From: Microvirga terricola
GTDB taxonomy: Bacteria; Pseudomonadota; Alphaproteobacteria; Rhizobiales; Beijerinckiaceae
NCBI RefSeq assembly: GCF_011777495.1
Contig: NZ_JAATJS010000004.1
Span: forward strand, 459,724-523,723
Direction of reading: 5' to 3'
DNA length: 64,000 nucleotides
The translations under genes were made by a program, and so were the position numbers. Shown piece after piece: positions 9,134-16,600 of this stretch (position 1 is the first letter of the stretch; every line of letters starts with the position of its first letter). The notes beneath the pieces were generated by a model. That model made no database searches. It was given only the letters and a program-made list of their open reading frames with translations, and was not told where the DNA came from.

Positions 9134-10237
9134 ATGACCGCAGATGCAAGCGTCCTCTTCCAGCCATTTACCTTCGGCGAGCTCACTCTTCCGAACCGGA
9201 TCGTGATGGCCCCGCTCACGCGCAACAGGGCCATCCCGCCGGGTCTTGTGCCCCGTGAATCGTCCGCGACGTACTATGCGCAGCGCGCGAGCGCGGGCCT
9301 TCTGATCTCGGAAGCGACGCAGATCTCGCAGCAGGGTCAGGGCTATATCAACACGCCCGGCATCTACACGAAGGAGCAGGTCGCCGGTTGGCGAAAGGTG
9401 ACGGATGCGGTTCACAAGGCGGGCGGCCGCATCTTCATTCAGCTCTGGCATGTGGGGCGGGTGTCTCACGTGGCGTTGCAGCCGAATGGCGGCGCGCCCG
9501 TCGCTCCCTCGGCCATTCTGGCGAAAACGAAAACTTTTCTCGAAACCGGGTTCGTGGACGTGTCTGCTCCCCGCGCTCTCGAACTCTCCGAAATCCCCGG
9601 CATCTTACGCGACTACGAGCAGGCCGCGCGCAACGCCAAGGAAGCGGGATTCGACGGCGTCGAAATTCACGGCGCGAACGGCTATCTGCTCGATCAGTTC
9701 ATGAAGGACGGCTCCAACAAGAGAACCGACGCCTATGGCGGATCCATCGAGAACCGCGTTCGTCTGACGGTGGAAACTGTCGACGCGGTGCTGAAGGTGT
9801 GGGACAAGAGCCGCGTCGGCATTCGCCTCTCCCCCGCCCCGGTGAATGACGCTGCCGATTCCGATCCGCAAGCCGTGTTCAGCCATGTGGTCAAAAAGCT
9901 CGACCATCTGGGAATCGGCTACATCCACATGATCGAGGGCGTAACGCAGGGCGACCGCAACGCGGTCAATGTCGATTATGGGGACCTGCGTCGGTCCTTC
10001 CGCGGCGCTTACATCGCCAACAACAATTATGATCGCGCGATGGCAGCGGAAGCGATTGCGAGCGGCAGGGCGGATTTGGTGGCGTTCGGTCGTCTGTATA
10101 TCTCCAATCCCGACCTCGTCGAGCGCTTCCAGCTCAACGCAAAGCTGAGCGAGCCCGACCGCCCCACGTTCTACGGCGGCGACGATCACGGCTACACGGA
10201 TTATCCGACGCTTCAGGAGATACAGAGGGCCGTCTAG
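9134..10237 (+). CDS. nemA: Old Yellow Enzyme family alkene reductase (NemA-like)
   Basis: An FMN-containing TIM-barrel ene-reductase of 367 residues that reduces activated C=C bonds (maleimides, enones) and often nitro compounds with NAD(P)H. Seen in order: FMN/phosphate-binding N-terminus LPNRIVMAPLTRNRA; GRIFIQLWHVGRVSH; the active-site pair in EIHGANGYLLDQF (residues about 176-188), with His and Asn that bind substrate carbonyl; YGGSIENR; and VAFGRLYISNPDL near the C-terminus. It lies downstream of the aldo/keto reductase in the same direction. In enterobacteria nemA is induced by electrophiles through NemR. No nemR-like repressor gene lies in this window, so regulation is unknown here. 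Confidence 0.9.
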   Translation: MTADASVLFQPFTFGELTLPNRIVMAPLTRNRAIPPGLVPRESSATYYAQRASAGLLISEATQISQQGQGYINTPGIYTKEQVAGWRKVTDAVHKAGGRIFIQLWHVGRVSHVALQPNGGAPVAPSAILAKTKTFLETGFVDVSAPRALELSEIPGILRDYEQAARNAKEAGFDGVEIHGANGYLLDQFMKDGSNKRTDAYGGSIENRVRLTVETVDAVLKVWDKSRVGIRLSPAPVNDAADSDPQAVFSHVVKKLDHLGIGYIHMIEGVTQGDRNAVNVDYGDLRRSFRGAYIANNNYDRAMAAEAIASGRADLVAFGRLYISNPDLVERFQLNAKLSEPDRPTFYGGDDHGYTDYPTLQEIQRAV

Positions 10238-10533
10238 CAACCGGTGCAGATGCCCCGCTTGATCCACAGATCAAGCTCGCGGCTGGTACGATCCAGCGCC
10301 TTCTGGCGGGAGGGGACGTCAGAAGTGGCCGGCTTGGCCGGCTGCTCGACACTTCCCGTCGCAGAGGGCTTCTTGGCGGATGCCTTTTTGTTGCTGGCGC
10401 TGGGAACAGCCGGTTTCACCGGGTTCGCCATGGGGGTTTCCCGAAAAGGAGGGACCTCGTCCGTTTCGGCCCAGGCCGTACCGGCGACAAGGCAGCCGCA
10501 GAGGATGGCGACGGAGAATGTGCGATAGCGCAT
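10234..10533 (-). CDS. Secreted Pro/Lys-rich protein with C-terminal CxxC
   Basis: A 99-residue protein with a signal peptide (MRYRTFSVAILCGCLVAGTAWA, cleavage near residue 22). A low-complexity Pro/Ser/Lys/Ala middle follows (NKKASAKKPSATGSVEQPAKPA), and then a conserved-looking end RTSRELDLWIKRGICTGC that finishes in a CxxC pair. The tail overlaps the end of the convergent ene-reductase gene by 4 bases. The CxxC terminus could bind metal or form a disulfide. The function is not recognised. Confidence 0.6.
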   Translation of the reverse strand: MRYRTFSVAILCGCLVAGTAWAETDEVPPFRETPMANPVKPAVPSASNKKASAKKPSATGSVEQPAKPATSDVPSRQKALDRTSRELDLWIKRGICTGC

Positions 10534-10587
10534 CGGCGGCTCCCGGCGATCTATCGGGAGTCAACTCGAAGACCGCGGGAGGGTTTC

Positions 10588-11142
10588 TCAGCGCCAGATT
10601 GTCAGCGTGACCGGAACCCTTATATCGAGCACCCGGCGCTCGCCCGCTTTCAGGCTGCGCGCGGACAGAACCTGTTCCGCACTCAAGCCTTCGTCGCATT
10701 GCGAGAACAAGGGAACGCCGCCAGGGACGTGCGTTCCTTCCGCTCGCGACAGGTGAAAGGCGTCGTAACCGATCTCAAGGAAGAGATCGAAAACCCGCCG
10801 CCCGCCCGGCACCGCCACGCGACCGCCATCGGGAAGAACGGCGCGGATCGCATCCGTCCACGGCACGAGGTCCGGATTCCACCACCAGCCGTCGGGCCGC
10901 CGCTCGAGACCCGTCGAAGACGAGGACAGGACGAGGCGCAGGCGCCCTTTCGAGTTGGGATTGGCCTGGTGGCCTGCGCGCCCCAGCACGGTCAAATCGG
11001 CAGCGTCGAGTTCCTGCTGGAAATAGGCCCAGTCCGCGTCGTTGCGCAGGATATCGGGCATCCGCCCGGCGGCATCGGCGATGCGGTCGTCATCCGAGAT
11101 GATGGCGTAGCCGTGGATCTCGACCGCTCCCATGTCGCTCAA
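10588..11142 (-). CDS. Dihydrofolate-reductase-like protein
   Basis: A 184-residue protein resembling the DHFR / RibD C-terminal fold. The N-terminal strand HGYAIISDDDRIADAAGRMPDIL is typical of this group, followed by FQQELDAADLTVLGRAGHQ, where DHFR-like enzymes place the NADP-binding helix. Next come RLRLVLSSSS and LPDGGRVAVPGGRRVFDLFLEIGYDAFHLSRAE, comparable to the second nucleotide-binding G-G motif. It probably binds NADPH. A true folate-pathway role is doubtful because the active-site acidic residue context differs from FolA. It sits downstream of aqpZ on the same strand with only 15 bases between, so they may share a transcript. Confidence 0.65.
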   Translation of the reverse strand: MSDMGAVEIHGYAIISDDDRIADAAGRMPDILRNDADWAYFQQELDAADLTVLGRAGHQANPNSKGRLRLVLSSSSTGLERRPDGWWWNPDLVPWTDAIRAVLPDGGRVAVPGGRRVFDLFLEIGYDAFHLSRAEGTHVPGGVPLFSQCDEGLSAEQVLSARSLKAGERRVLDIRVPVTLTIWR

Positions 11143-11157
11143 TTCCTTCGATGCGCG

Positions 11158-11856
11158 TCAACCATTTTCAGGCCCCGAGAGCGCGCGGTCGGCGAGGCCT
11201 GCCAAGGCACCGCCGATAGCAGGCGCGAGGATAAACAGCCAGAGCTGCGCCAGCGCCTGTCCACGCACGATGAGCGCCGGGCCCAGCGACCGGGCTGGGT
11301 TGACGGACAGGCCCGTCACATTGAGGAAAGCGAGGTGGAGAATGACGAGCGTGAAGCCGATCGCCAGGCCAGCAACGGCGACAAGCTCGGCATGAGCCGT
11401 CGCGCGCAGGATGACGAGCACGAAGATGAAAGTCGCGATGACTTCCACGAGAAAGGCCCCGCCCGTTCCATATCCGCCTAGAAATTCCGCGCCCCACCCG
11501 TTCTGGCCGAGGCCCTGCTTCGCCAGATCGTAGCCGGTGAGCCTTCCCGACAGAATGCCATACAAAACGAGGGCCCCGATCAATCCGCCGATGGCCTGTG
11601 CGACGATGTAGCCGCCCGCCTCGATCCACGACATCCGCCCCGCCACCGTCGCTCCCACCGTGACCGCCGGATTGATGTGGCAGCCGGAAATCGGCCCGAT
11701 GGCGTAGACCATGGCCATGATGCTGAACCCGAACGCGATGCCGACAGATAGAATGCCCAGCGGAAAGGTGGGCGCATAGCCGCCGATGGTGATGGCCGCG
11801 CAACCGACGAGGACGAGAACCGCCGTCCCGAACGCCTCCGCCACAAACTTGAGCAT
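11158..11856 (-). CDS. aqpZ: Aquaporin Z
   Basis: An inner-membrane water channel of the MIP family, 232 residues with six membrane helices and two half-helices. Both pore motifs are intact: NPA at residues 62-64 (GCHINPAVT) and NPAR at 186-189 (GLSVNPARS). The selectivity-filter positions match the water-specific AqpZ pattern (Phe near 42, His174, Arg189) rather than glycerol facilitators, which are usually longer and lack this His. The N-terminus MLKFVAEAFGTAVLVLVGC is typical. It is followed by the DHFR-like gene. Identification as an orthodox water channel is strong. Confidence 0.93.
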   Translation of the reverse strand: MLKFVAEAFGTAVLVLVGCAAITIGGYAPTFPLGILSVGIAFGFSIMAMVYAIGPISGCHINPAVTVGATVAGRMSWIEAGGYIVAQAIGGLIGALVLYGILSGRLTGYDLAKQGLGQNGWGAEFLGGYGTGGAFLVEVIATFIFVLVILRATAHAELVAVAGLAIGFTLVILHLAFLNVTGLSVNPARSLGPALIVRGQALAQLWLFILAPAIGGALAGLADRALSGPENG

Positions 11857-11930
11857 GCAAGCCTCCCGGCCAGGCCCTTGGGGCCTAGATAGGACGGCCC
11901 TCGCACCGGCCTATCGCCGCAAGACCTGCT

Positions 11931-12617
11931 CTAGCGCGGTACCGACGCCGGAGGAGGCGCGTGGAGGATCGCGGTCCGCATCAGCAGGAACAGCACGAGC
12001 CCATTCAGCAAATGCCAGAACACGTGAGTGCCCCACGGCCATGCCGGACAGACCATGGCGTCGATGGAGCGGAGGACGAGCGAGACGGTCAGGATACCGG
12101 CGGCCAGAAGGAGCGCCCTCCCCGCGCCGGAACGCTTGATGACGAGGCAGGCAGCACCGACAGCGAGCAGCGCAAGCACGGCCGGGATATAGCCGACCGA
12201 ACCGTTGAGCGTGAAACCCGGCAGGAGCGAGGACCACACCTGCTCGGTCCCCATGTTGAACAGGATGAAGAACCCGGTCACCCCCACCGCCGGCAGCAAA
12301 GCGAGCCCGAGATAGCGCCGCATGGCCAGCAGGAAGTAGCTGTAGATGAACACCGCGATGGGCAGCACGTCAGCGAGAAGCGACCAGCAGTTGGCGAAGG
12401 TGTGGAAGAGAAAGCTTCCGATGCCCACGACCGTTGTGACTGCGACGAGCCACAGGGCCGGCCAGTCCCGCCCGCCCTTGCGCCGCCACAGAATGAAGGC
12501 ATAAGCCGCCGCCATGAGAAAGGCGGCGTTGGAGACGGCGTTCAGCGGCTCGGCCCAGAAGCTGGGCTCGGTCCGCTCGCAATAGGCATCGATGGGTGTC
12601 CACCAGGATGAGGGCAC
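11931..12617 (-). CDS. Ceramidase-like membrane hydrolase (alkaline ceramidase / CREST family)
   Basis: A seven-helix integral membrane protein of 228 residues related to alkaline ceramidases. Recognisable features are the N-terminal YCERTEPSFWAEPLNAVSNAAF (Glu, Asn, Ser), the GIGSFLFHTFANCWSLLADVLPIAVFIY block with the Ser-His and Asp expected to hold the zinc site, and the C-terminal GTHVFWHLLNG with two His residues. Eukaryotic relatives hydrolyse ceramide amide bonds. The bacterial substrate is unknown and could be an amide-linked membrane lipid such as ornithine lipid or hopanoid-associated sphingolipid. It is divergent from exonuclease III across about 95 bases and ends 74 bases upstream of aqpZ. 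Confidence 0.78.
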   Translation of the reverse strand: MPSSWWTPIDAYCERTEPSFWAEPLNAVSNAAFLMAAAYAFILWRRKGGRDWPALWLVAVTTVVGIGSFLFHTFANCWSLLADVLPIAVFIYSYFLLAMRRYLGLALLPAVGVTGFFILFNMGTEQVWSSLLPGFTLNGSVGYIPAVLALLAVGAACLVIKRSGAGRALLLAAGILTVSLVLRSIDAMVCPAWPWGTHVFWHLLNGLVLFLLMRTAILHAPPPASVPR

Positions 12618-12712
12618 GGAGGGCTCCCGTGGGGATGGCGTCGCCTTTCATCTTGCCAGCCCTCGACGAAAATCCGATGAAACAGATGGATCTTCTTCTT
12701 AAGAGTGCCGTG

Positions 12713-13498
12713 ATGCGGATCGCCACCTGGAATGTGAACTCGATCAAGCAGAGATTGGACCATCTCGCCGCCTTCGTGAAGGAGGCCGAGCCCGATGTCC
12801 TATGCCTGCAGGAACTGAAATGCGTGGACGAAGCCTTTCCTCGTAGCGAGATCGAGGCGCTCGGCTACAACGTCCATACCCACGGGCAGAAGACCTATAA
12901 CGGCGTCGCGATCCTCTCGAAGCGCCCGCTGGAGGATATCCGGCGCGGGCTACCCGGGGACGACGGCGATGATCAAGCGCGCTATCTCGAAGGCGTCATT
13001 TCGACGTCGTCGGGGATCGTGCGCGTCGCCTCCATCTACCTGCCGAATGGCAACCCCATCGGCACGCCGAAATTCGACTACAAGCTCGCCTGGATGGACC
13101 GCCTGCACGCCCATGCGCAGCATTTGCTGAAGCAGGAAGAGCCCATCGTGTTGTCCGGCGACTACAACGTCATTCCCGAACCGAAGGACGCCGCCGACCC
13201 GTCAGCCTGGGTCAACGACGCGCTGTTCCAGCCGGAAAGCCGGGCGAAGTTCCGCGAACTCATCAATCTCGGCTTCGTCGACGCCGTACGCGCGTGCAGC
13301 GACGCACCTGGGCTCTATTCCTTCTGGGATTATCAGATGGGCGCCTTCCAGCGGAACAACGGCATCCGCATCGACCACCTGCTCCTGTCACCGCAGGCGC
13401 AGGACAAGCTCAAGACTTCCGCCATCCGCCGCGATGTGCGCGGCTGGGACAAGCCCTCCGATCACGTGCCGGTGGTGATCGAGCTCGATATCGAGTGA
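12713..13498 (+). CDS. xth: Exodeoxyribonuclease III
   Basis: An Mg-dependent AP endonuclease and 3'-5' exonuclease of the ExoIII/APE family for base-excision repair. At 261 residues it has all the family blocks: MRIATWNVNSIKQRL, CLQELKC (metal-binding Glu), YNGVAILSK, SGDYNVIPEP (catalytic Asp and Asn), and SDHVPVVIEL (catalytic Asp-His) at the end. The frame is open further upstream, but the family always starts at MRIATWN or close to it, so 12713 is chosen. It is divergent from the ceramidase-like gene, and a tiny membrane-protein gene follows after 6 bases. Confidence 0.93.
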   Translation: MRIATWNVNSIKQRLDHLAAFVKEAEPDVLCLQELKCVDEAFPRSEIEALGYNVHTHGQKTYNGVAILSKRPLEDIRRGLPGDDGDDQARYLEGVISTSSGIVRVASIYLPNGNPIGTPKFDYKLAWMDRLHAHAQHLLKQEEPIVLSGDYNVIPEPKDAADPSAWVNDALFQPESRAKFRELINLGFVDAVRACSDAPGLYSFWDYQMGAFQRNNGIRIDHLLLSPQAQDKLKTSAIRRDVRGWDKPSDHVPVVIELDIE

Positions 13499-13504
13499 GA
13501 CGTC

Positions 13505-13681
13505 ATGAAGAACATCCTCCCCATGCTGGTCATCGGCGGCATTCTCGCGATGATGATTTACGGCAGCTTTAAATCGGACAGGCCGGGACGCGGTAGCAGC
13601 GCCGGCGACGACTTCGGCGGGGCCGGAAATAGCGACGGTGGCGGAGATGGGGGCGGCGGCAGCGATGGCGGCGGGGATTAA
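13505..13681 (+). CDS. Tiny single-pass membrane protein with Gly/Asp tail
   Basis: A 58-residue reading frame starting 6 bases after the exonuclease III stop. The first 20 residues form one hydrophobic helix (MKNILPMLVIGGILAMMIYG). A short positive stretch (KSDRPGR) follows, and then a tail made almost only of Gly, Asp and Ser (ending GGGGSDGGGD). The positive residues directly after the helix suggest an N-out, C-in orientation by the positive-inside rule, or a secreted tail if the helix acts as a signal. Tight spacing argues for co-transcription with xth. I do not recognise a family. The strong amino-acid bias and clean start and stop make a real gene more likely than chance. Confidence 0.55.
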   Translation: MKNILPMLVIGGILAMMIYGSFKSDRPGRGSSAGDDFGGAGNSDGGGDGGGGSDGGGD

Positions 13682-13699
13682 AGCCCTCCGAAATCAGGC

Positions 13700-14530
13700 C
13701 TAGCGCCGTGCCTGGATGTATTGCTCGAGCAGCGCCAGCGCGAGCTTGCGGTCGGTTTCTCCTGCCGCTGCGAAGGCTTCGTCGTAGAGCGCGACGATCC
13801 ATTGATCCTTGGTGGCGTCGGTGCTGGCTTCGCGGGCGAGCGTCAGCCACATCAGACCCTTGGCCTTCTGGCGCGGAACGCCCTGGCCGTTCATCAGAAG
13901 GTGGCCGAGCAGCGCCTGCGAGGCGTGGTGCCCCTTCTCCGCCGCGAGGTTGAACCAGCGGGCCGCGAGGCGCGCATCCTTCCCGACGCCGGTTCCCTCC
14001 ATATAGAGGCGCGCGAGATTGTACTGCGCGTTCGGATCGCTGAAATAGGACGCCGCGTAGTTGAACATCTCGACCGCGCGGGCGGGATTGGCGGCTACGT
14101 AGGTGTCCTTGATCCCGTCGAGGAAGTAAGTTCCGAGCGCCACGAAAGCGCTGGAGACAACCGACGCATTCGGCGAGTCCGGGCTCTCATCCGCGTTCTG
14201 GTCGGCGAGCTTGGAGAAGTATTCGAAGGCCTTCAGGTCGTCGTGCTGGACGCCATCGCCATCGGCATACATGCGCCCGAGCTTCCACAAGGCGAGCGTG
14301 TGCCCCTGCCCCGCCGCATATTCGAGAGCCTGCGCGGCCCCGCGCTTGTCGCCTGCATTGTAGTCACGCATGCCGTTGCGCAGCGCCTCGCGCGCGGAGC
14401 CATACTTGGTGGCCGGAGCGAGAGACGGCGCAAGCGGCTGCGGGCGCGGCGCGGCATCGAGCGCGTGAGCCGCGCCCGTGCCGAGAAACGCCACGCTCAG
14501 CGTGACTGCAATGAGACTAGACGTCCGCAT
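13700..14530 (-). CDS. exoR: ExoR-like periplasmic Sel1-repeat regulator
   Basis: A 276-residue secreted protein (signal peptide MRTSSLIAVTLSVAFLGTGAAHA) built of Sel1-type tetratricopeptide repeats. Units include AAQALEYAAGQGHTLALWKLGRMYADGDGV, then NAQYNLARLYMEGTGV and AARWFNLAAEKGHHASQALLGHLL. Length and order match Sinorhizobium ExoR (about 268 residues), including the closing segment that ends ETDRKLALALLEQY. ExoR binds and silences the ExoS/ChvG sensor kinase in the periplasm, and its proteolysis at low pH releases the response (succinoglycan up, motility down). The exoS/chvI genes are not in this window. The start overlaps the end of ilvD by 14 bases. The functional assignment rests on similarity I recall, not on an alignment. 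Confidence 0.72.
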   Translation of the reverse strand: MRTSSLIAVTLSVAFLGTGAAHALDAAPRPQPLAPSLAPATKYGSAREALRNGMRDYNAGDKRGAAQALEYAAGQGHTLALWKLGRMYADGDGVQHDDLKAFEYFSKLADQNADESPDSPNASVVSSAFVALGTYFLDGIKDTYVAANPARAVEMFNYAASYFSDPNAQYNLARLYMEGTGVGKDARLAARWFNLAAEKGHHASQALLGHLLMNGQGVPRQKAKGLMWLTLAREASTDATKDQWIVALYDEAFAAAGETDRKLALALLEQYIQARR

Positions 14531-16247
14531 AGGTTTCTTTTTCTGCCGCCCCGCCCGGATGGGTCACAGCCCCATCGCGCGCCGGACCGACGGTTTGCGC
14601 ATATTTCCAGAGATAGCCCGAGGTCGCATGGGTCTCACGCGGCTTCCACTCGGACCGGCGACGCGCCAGCTCCTCGTCGGACAGGTCCACGTCGATGGTG
14701 CCCTTGATCGCGTCGAGCACGATGACATCGCCGTCCTTCAACAGACCGATCGGACCGCCGACCGCCGCCTCAGGCCCCACGTGGCCGATGCAGAAGCCGC
14801 GGGTCGCGCCGGAGAAGCGGCCATCGGTGATGAGAGCCACCTTGTCGCCCATGCCCTGACCGTAGAGAGCGGCCGTGGTGGCGAGCATTTCGCGCATGCC
14901 GGGTCCGCCGCGCGGCCCCTCGTAGCGGATGACCAGAACCTCGCCTTCCTTGTACTGGCGCTTGGTGACGGCCTCGAAGCAGGCTTCCTCGCCGTCGAAG
15001 CAGCGGGCCGAGCCACGGAAGACCTGCTTCGACACAGGCATGCCGGCGACCTTCACGATCGCGCCTTCGGGAGCGAGGTTGCCTTTCAGGCCAACCACGC
15101 CGCCGGTGGGGGTGATGGGCTTATTCGCAGGATAGACCACGTCCTGGTTGTCGTTCCATTTCACCGAGGCGAGGTTTTCCGCCATGGTGCGGCCGGTCAC
15201 AGTCATCACGTCGCCGTGCAGATAGCCGTTGTCGAGCAGCGTCTTCATGAGAAGCGGAATGCCGCCGACCTCGAACATGTCCTTCGCCACGTAGCGCCCA
15301 CCCGGCTTCAGGTCGGCGATATAGGGCGTGCGCTTGAAGATTTCGGCCACGTCGAACAGGTCGAACTTGATGCCGCACTCATGCGCGATGGCGGGCAAGT
15401 GCAGCGCCGCGTTGGTCGAGCCGCCGGAGGCCGCAACCACCGTCGCCGCGTTTTCGAGCGCCTTGCGGGTCACGATATCGCGCGGGCGGATGTTCTTGGC
15501 GATAAGTTCCATGACCATCTCGCCCGCCGTGGCGCAGAACCGGTCGCGGATTTCATAAGGCGCCGGAGCGCCCGCCGAATACGGCAGCGCAAGACCGATG
15601 GCTTCCGACACGGTCGCCATGGTGTTGGCGGTGAACTGCGCGCCGCAAGCGCCCGCCGAGGGACAGGCCACCTGCTCGAGCTCATTGAGATCGTCATCCG
15701 ACATCTCGCCGACCGAGTGCTTGCCGACCGCCTCGAAGAGGTCCTGCACCGTAACCGGACGGCCGCGGAAGGAGCCCGGAAGGATCGAGCCGCCATAGAT
15801 GAAGATGGACGGCACGTTGAGGCGGACCATCGCCATCATCATGCCGGGCAGAGACTTGTCGCAGCCCGCCATGCCGACGAGCGCGTCATAGGAGTGGCCG
15901 CGCATGGTCAGCTCGACCGAGTCCGCGATGACCTCACGGGACGGGAGCGACGCCTTCATGCCCTGGTGGCCCATGGCGATGCCGTCGGTGACGGTGATGG
16001 TGCAGAACTCGCGCGGCGTGCCATTGGCGGCGGCGACGCCCTTCTTCACGGCCTGCGCTTGGCGCATCAGCGAAATGTTGCAGGGAGCAGCCTCGTTCCA
16101 GCAGGTCGCGACGCCCACTAGCGGCTGGTGGATCTGCTCCTTGGTGAGGCCCATGGCGTAGAGATACGAGCGGTGCGGCGCACGAGCCGGCCCTTCCGTA
16201 ACGTGACGGCTCGGCAGCTTCGACTTGTCGAACTGGCGCGCATCCAT
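14517..16247 (-). CDS. ilvD: Dihydroxy-acid dehydratase
   Basis: An Fe-S enzyme of branched-chain amino acid synthesis that dehydrates 2,3-dihydroxy-isovalerate and -methylvalerate to the 2-oxo acids. At 576 residues, cluster-binding cysteines are visible in VATCWNEAAPCN, VGMAGCDKSLPGM and CPSAGACGAQFTANTM. The C-terminal DGRFSGATRGFCIGHVGPEA carries the family signature. The start MDARQFDKSKLPSRHV is chosen at 16247: it matches family N-termini and has a purine-rich GGAAGAG upstream, whereas the longer frame adds an atypical basic stretch. The exoR-like gene overlaps its 3' end by 14 bases, so the two are probably translated from one message. Confidence 0.94.
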   Translation of the reverse strand: MDARQFDKSKLPSRHVTEGPARAPHRSYLYAMGLTKEQIHQPLVGVATCWNEAAPCNISLMRQAQAVKKGVAAANGTPREFCTITVTDGIAMGHQGMKASLPSREVIADSVELTMRGHSYDALVGMAGCDKSLPGMMMAMVRLNVPSIFIYGGSILPGSFRGRPVTVQDLFEAVGKHSVGEMSDDDLNELEQVACPSAGACGAQFTANTMATVSEAIGLALPYSAGAPAPYEIRDRFCATAGEMVMELIAKNIRPRDIVTRKALENAATVVAASGGSTNAALHLPAIAHECGIKFDLFDVAEIFKRTPYIADLKPGGRYVAKDMFEVGGIPLLMKTLLDNGYLHGDVMTVTGRTMAENLASVKWNDNQDVVYPANKPITPTGGVVGLKGNLAPEGAIVKVAGMPVSKQVFRGSARCFDGEEACFEAVTKRQYKEGEVLVIRYEGPRGGPGMREMLATTAALYGQGMGDKVALITDGRFSGATRGFCIGHVGPEAAVGGPIGLLKDGDVIVLDAIKGTIDVDLSDEELARRRSEWKPRETHATSGYLWKYAQTVGPARDGAVTHPGGAAEKETYADV

Positions 16248-16600
16248 GGACTTTGCTCTTCCCGTTCCTCGTCTCACGCGTGGGTCCGATTGGTTTCGGA
16301 ACCTTTTTGATCTGCCATGTGCACCGCCGCCGACGCAACGACCCCCATCCGACAAGGTTGACTTATGCTAAACCGATCTTGTCCGAGGCAGTTCTGTAAT
16401 AAAGCGTTGGGTTAGAAGCACTTTAACGACGCCCATGAGGTGCGCTTGGTTTATGGCGGCTTCGCGGCGGAGCTTGGGCCAAGAACGGCGGAATGAGGAA
16501 GGTTTGCCGGTGTTGCGGCCAAGCAACATTTTTGAGTCCCCGCCGGTCGCAGGCGGCTATCATGGTAACGGATGACCCAGCTTGAGCGGGCGGCCCCGCC
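16248..16600. other. Intergenic stretch of about 350 bases, no gene seen
   Basis: Between ilvD and the carboxyltransferase gene, both on the minus strand. It is more AT-rich near 16360-16430 than its surroundings, which fits a promoter region for ilvD. A short inverted repeat (GACAAG at about 16349, CTTGTC at about 16378) flanks that section. I see no convincing -35/-10 pair, no tRNA and no leader peptide rich in branched-chain codons. A 46-codon plus-strand frame from 16434 lacks an SD and shows no recognisable features. Confidence 0.4.

Noticed and set aside
16434..16574. A 46-codon plus-strand frame in the gap upstream of ilvD
   Set aside because: No SD, ordinary composition and no domain; more likely chance.
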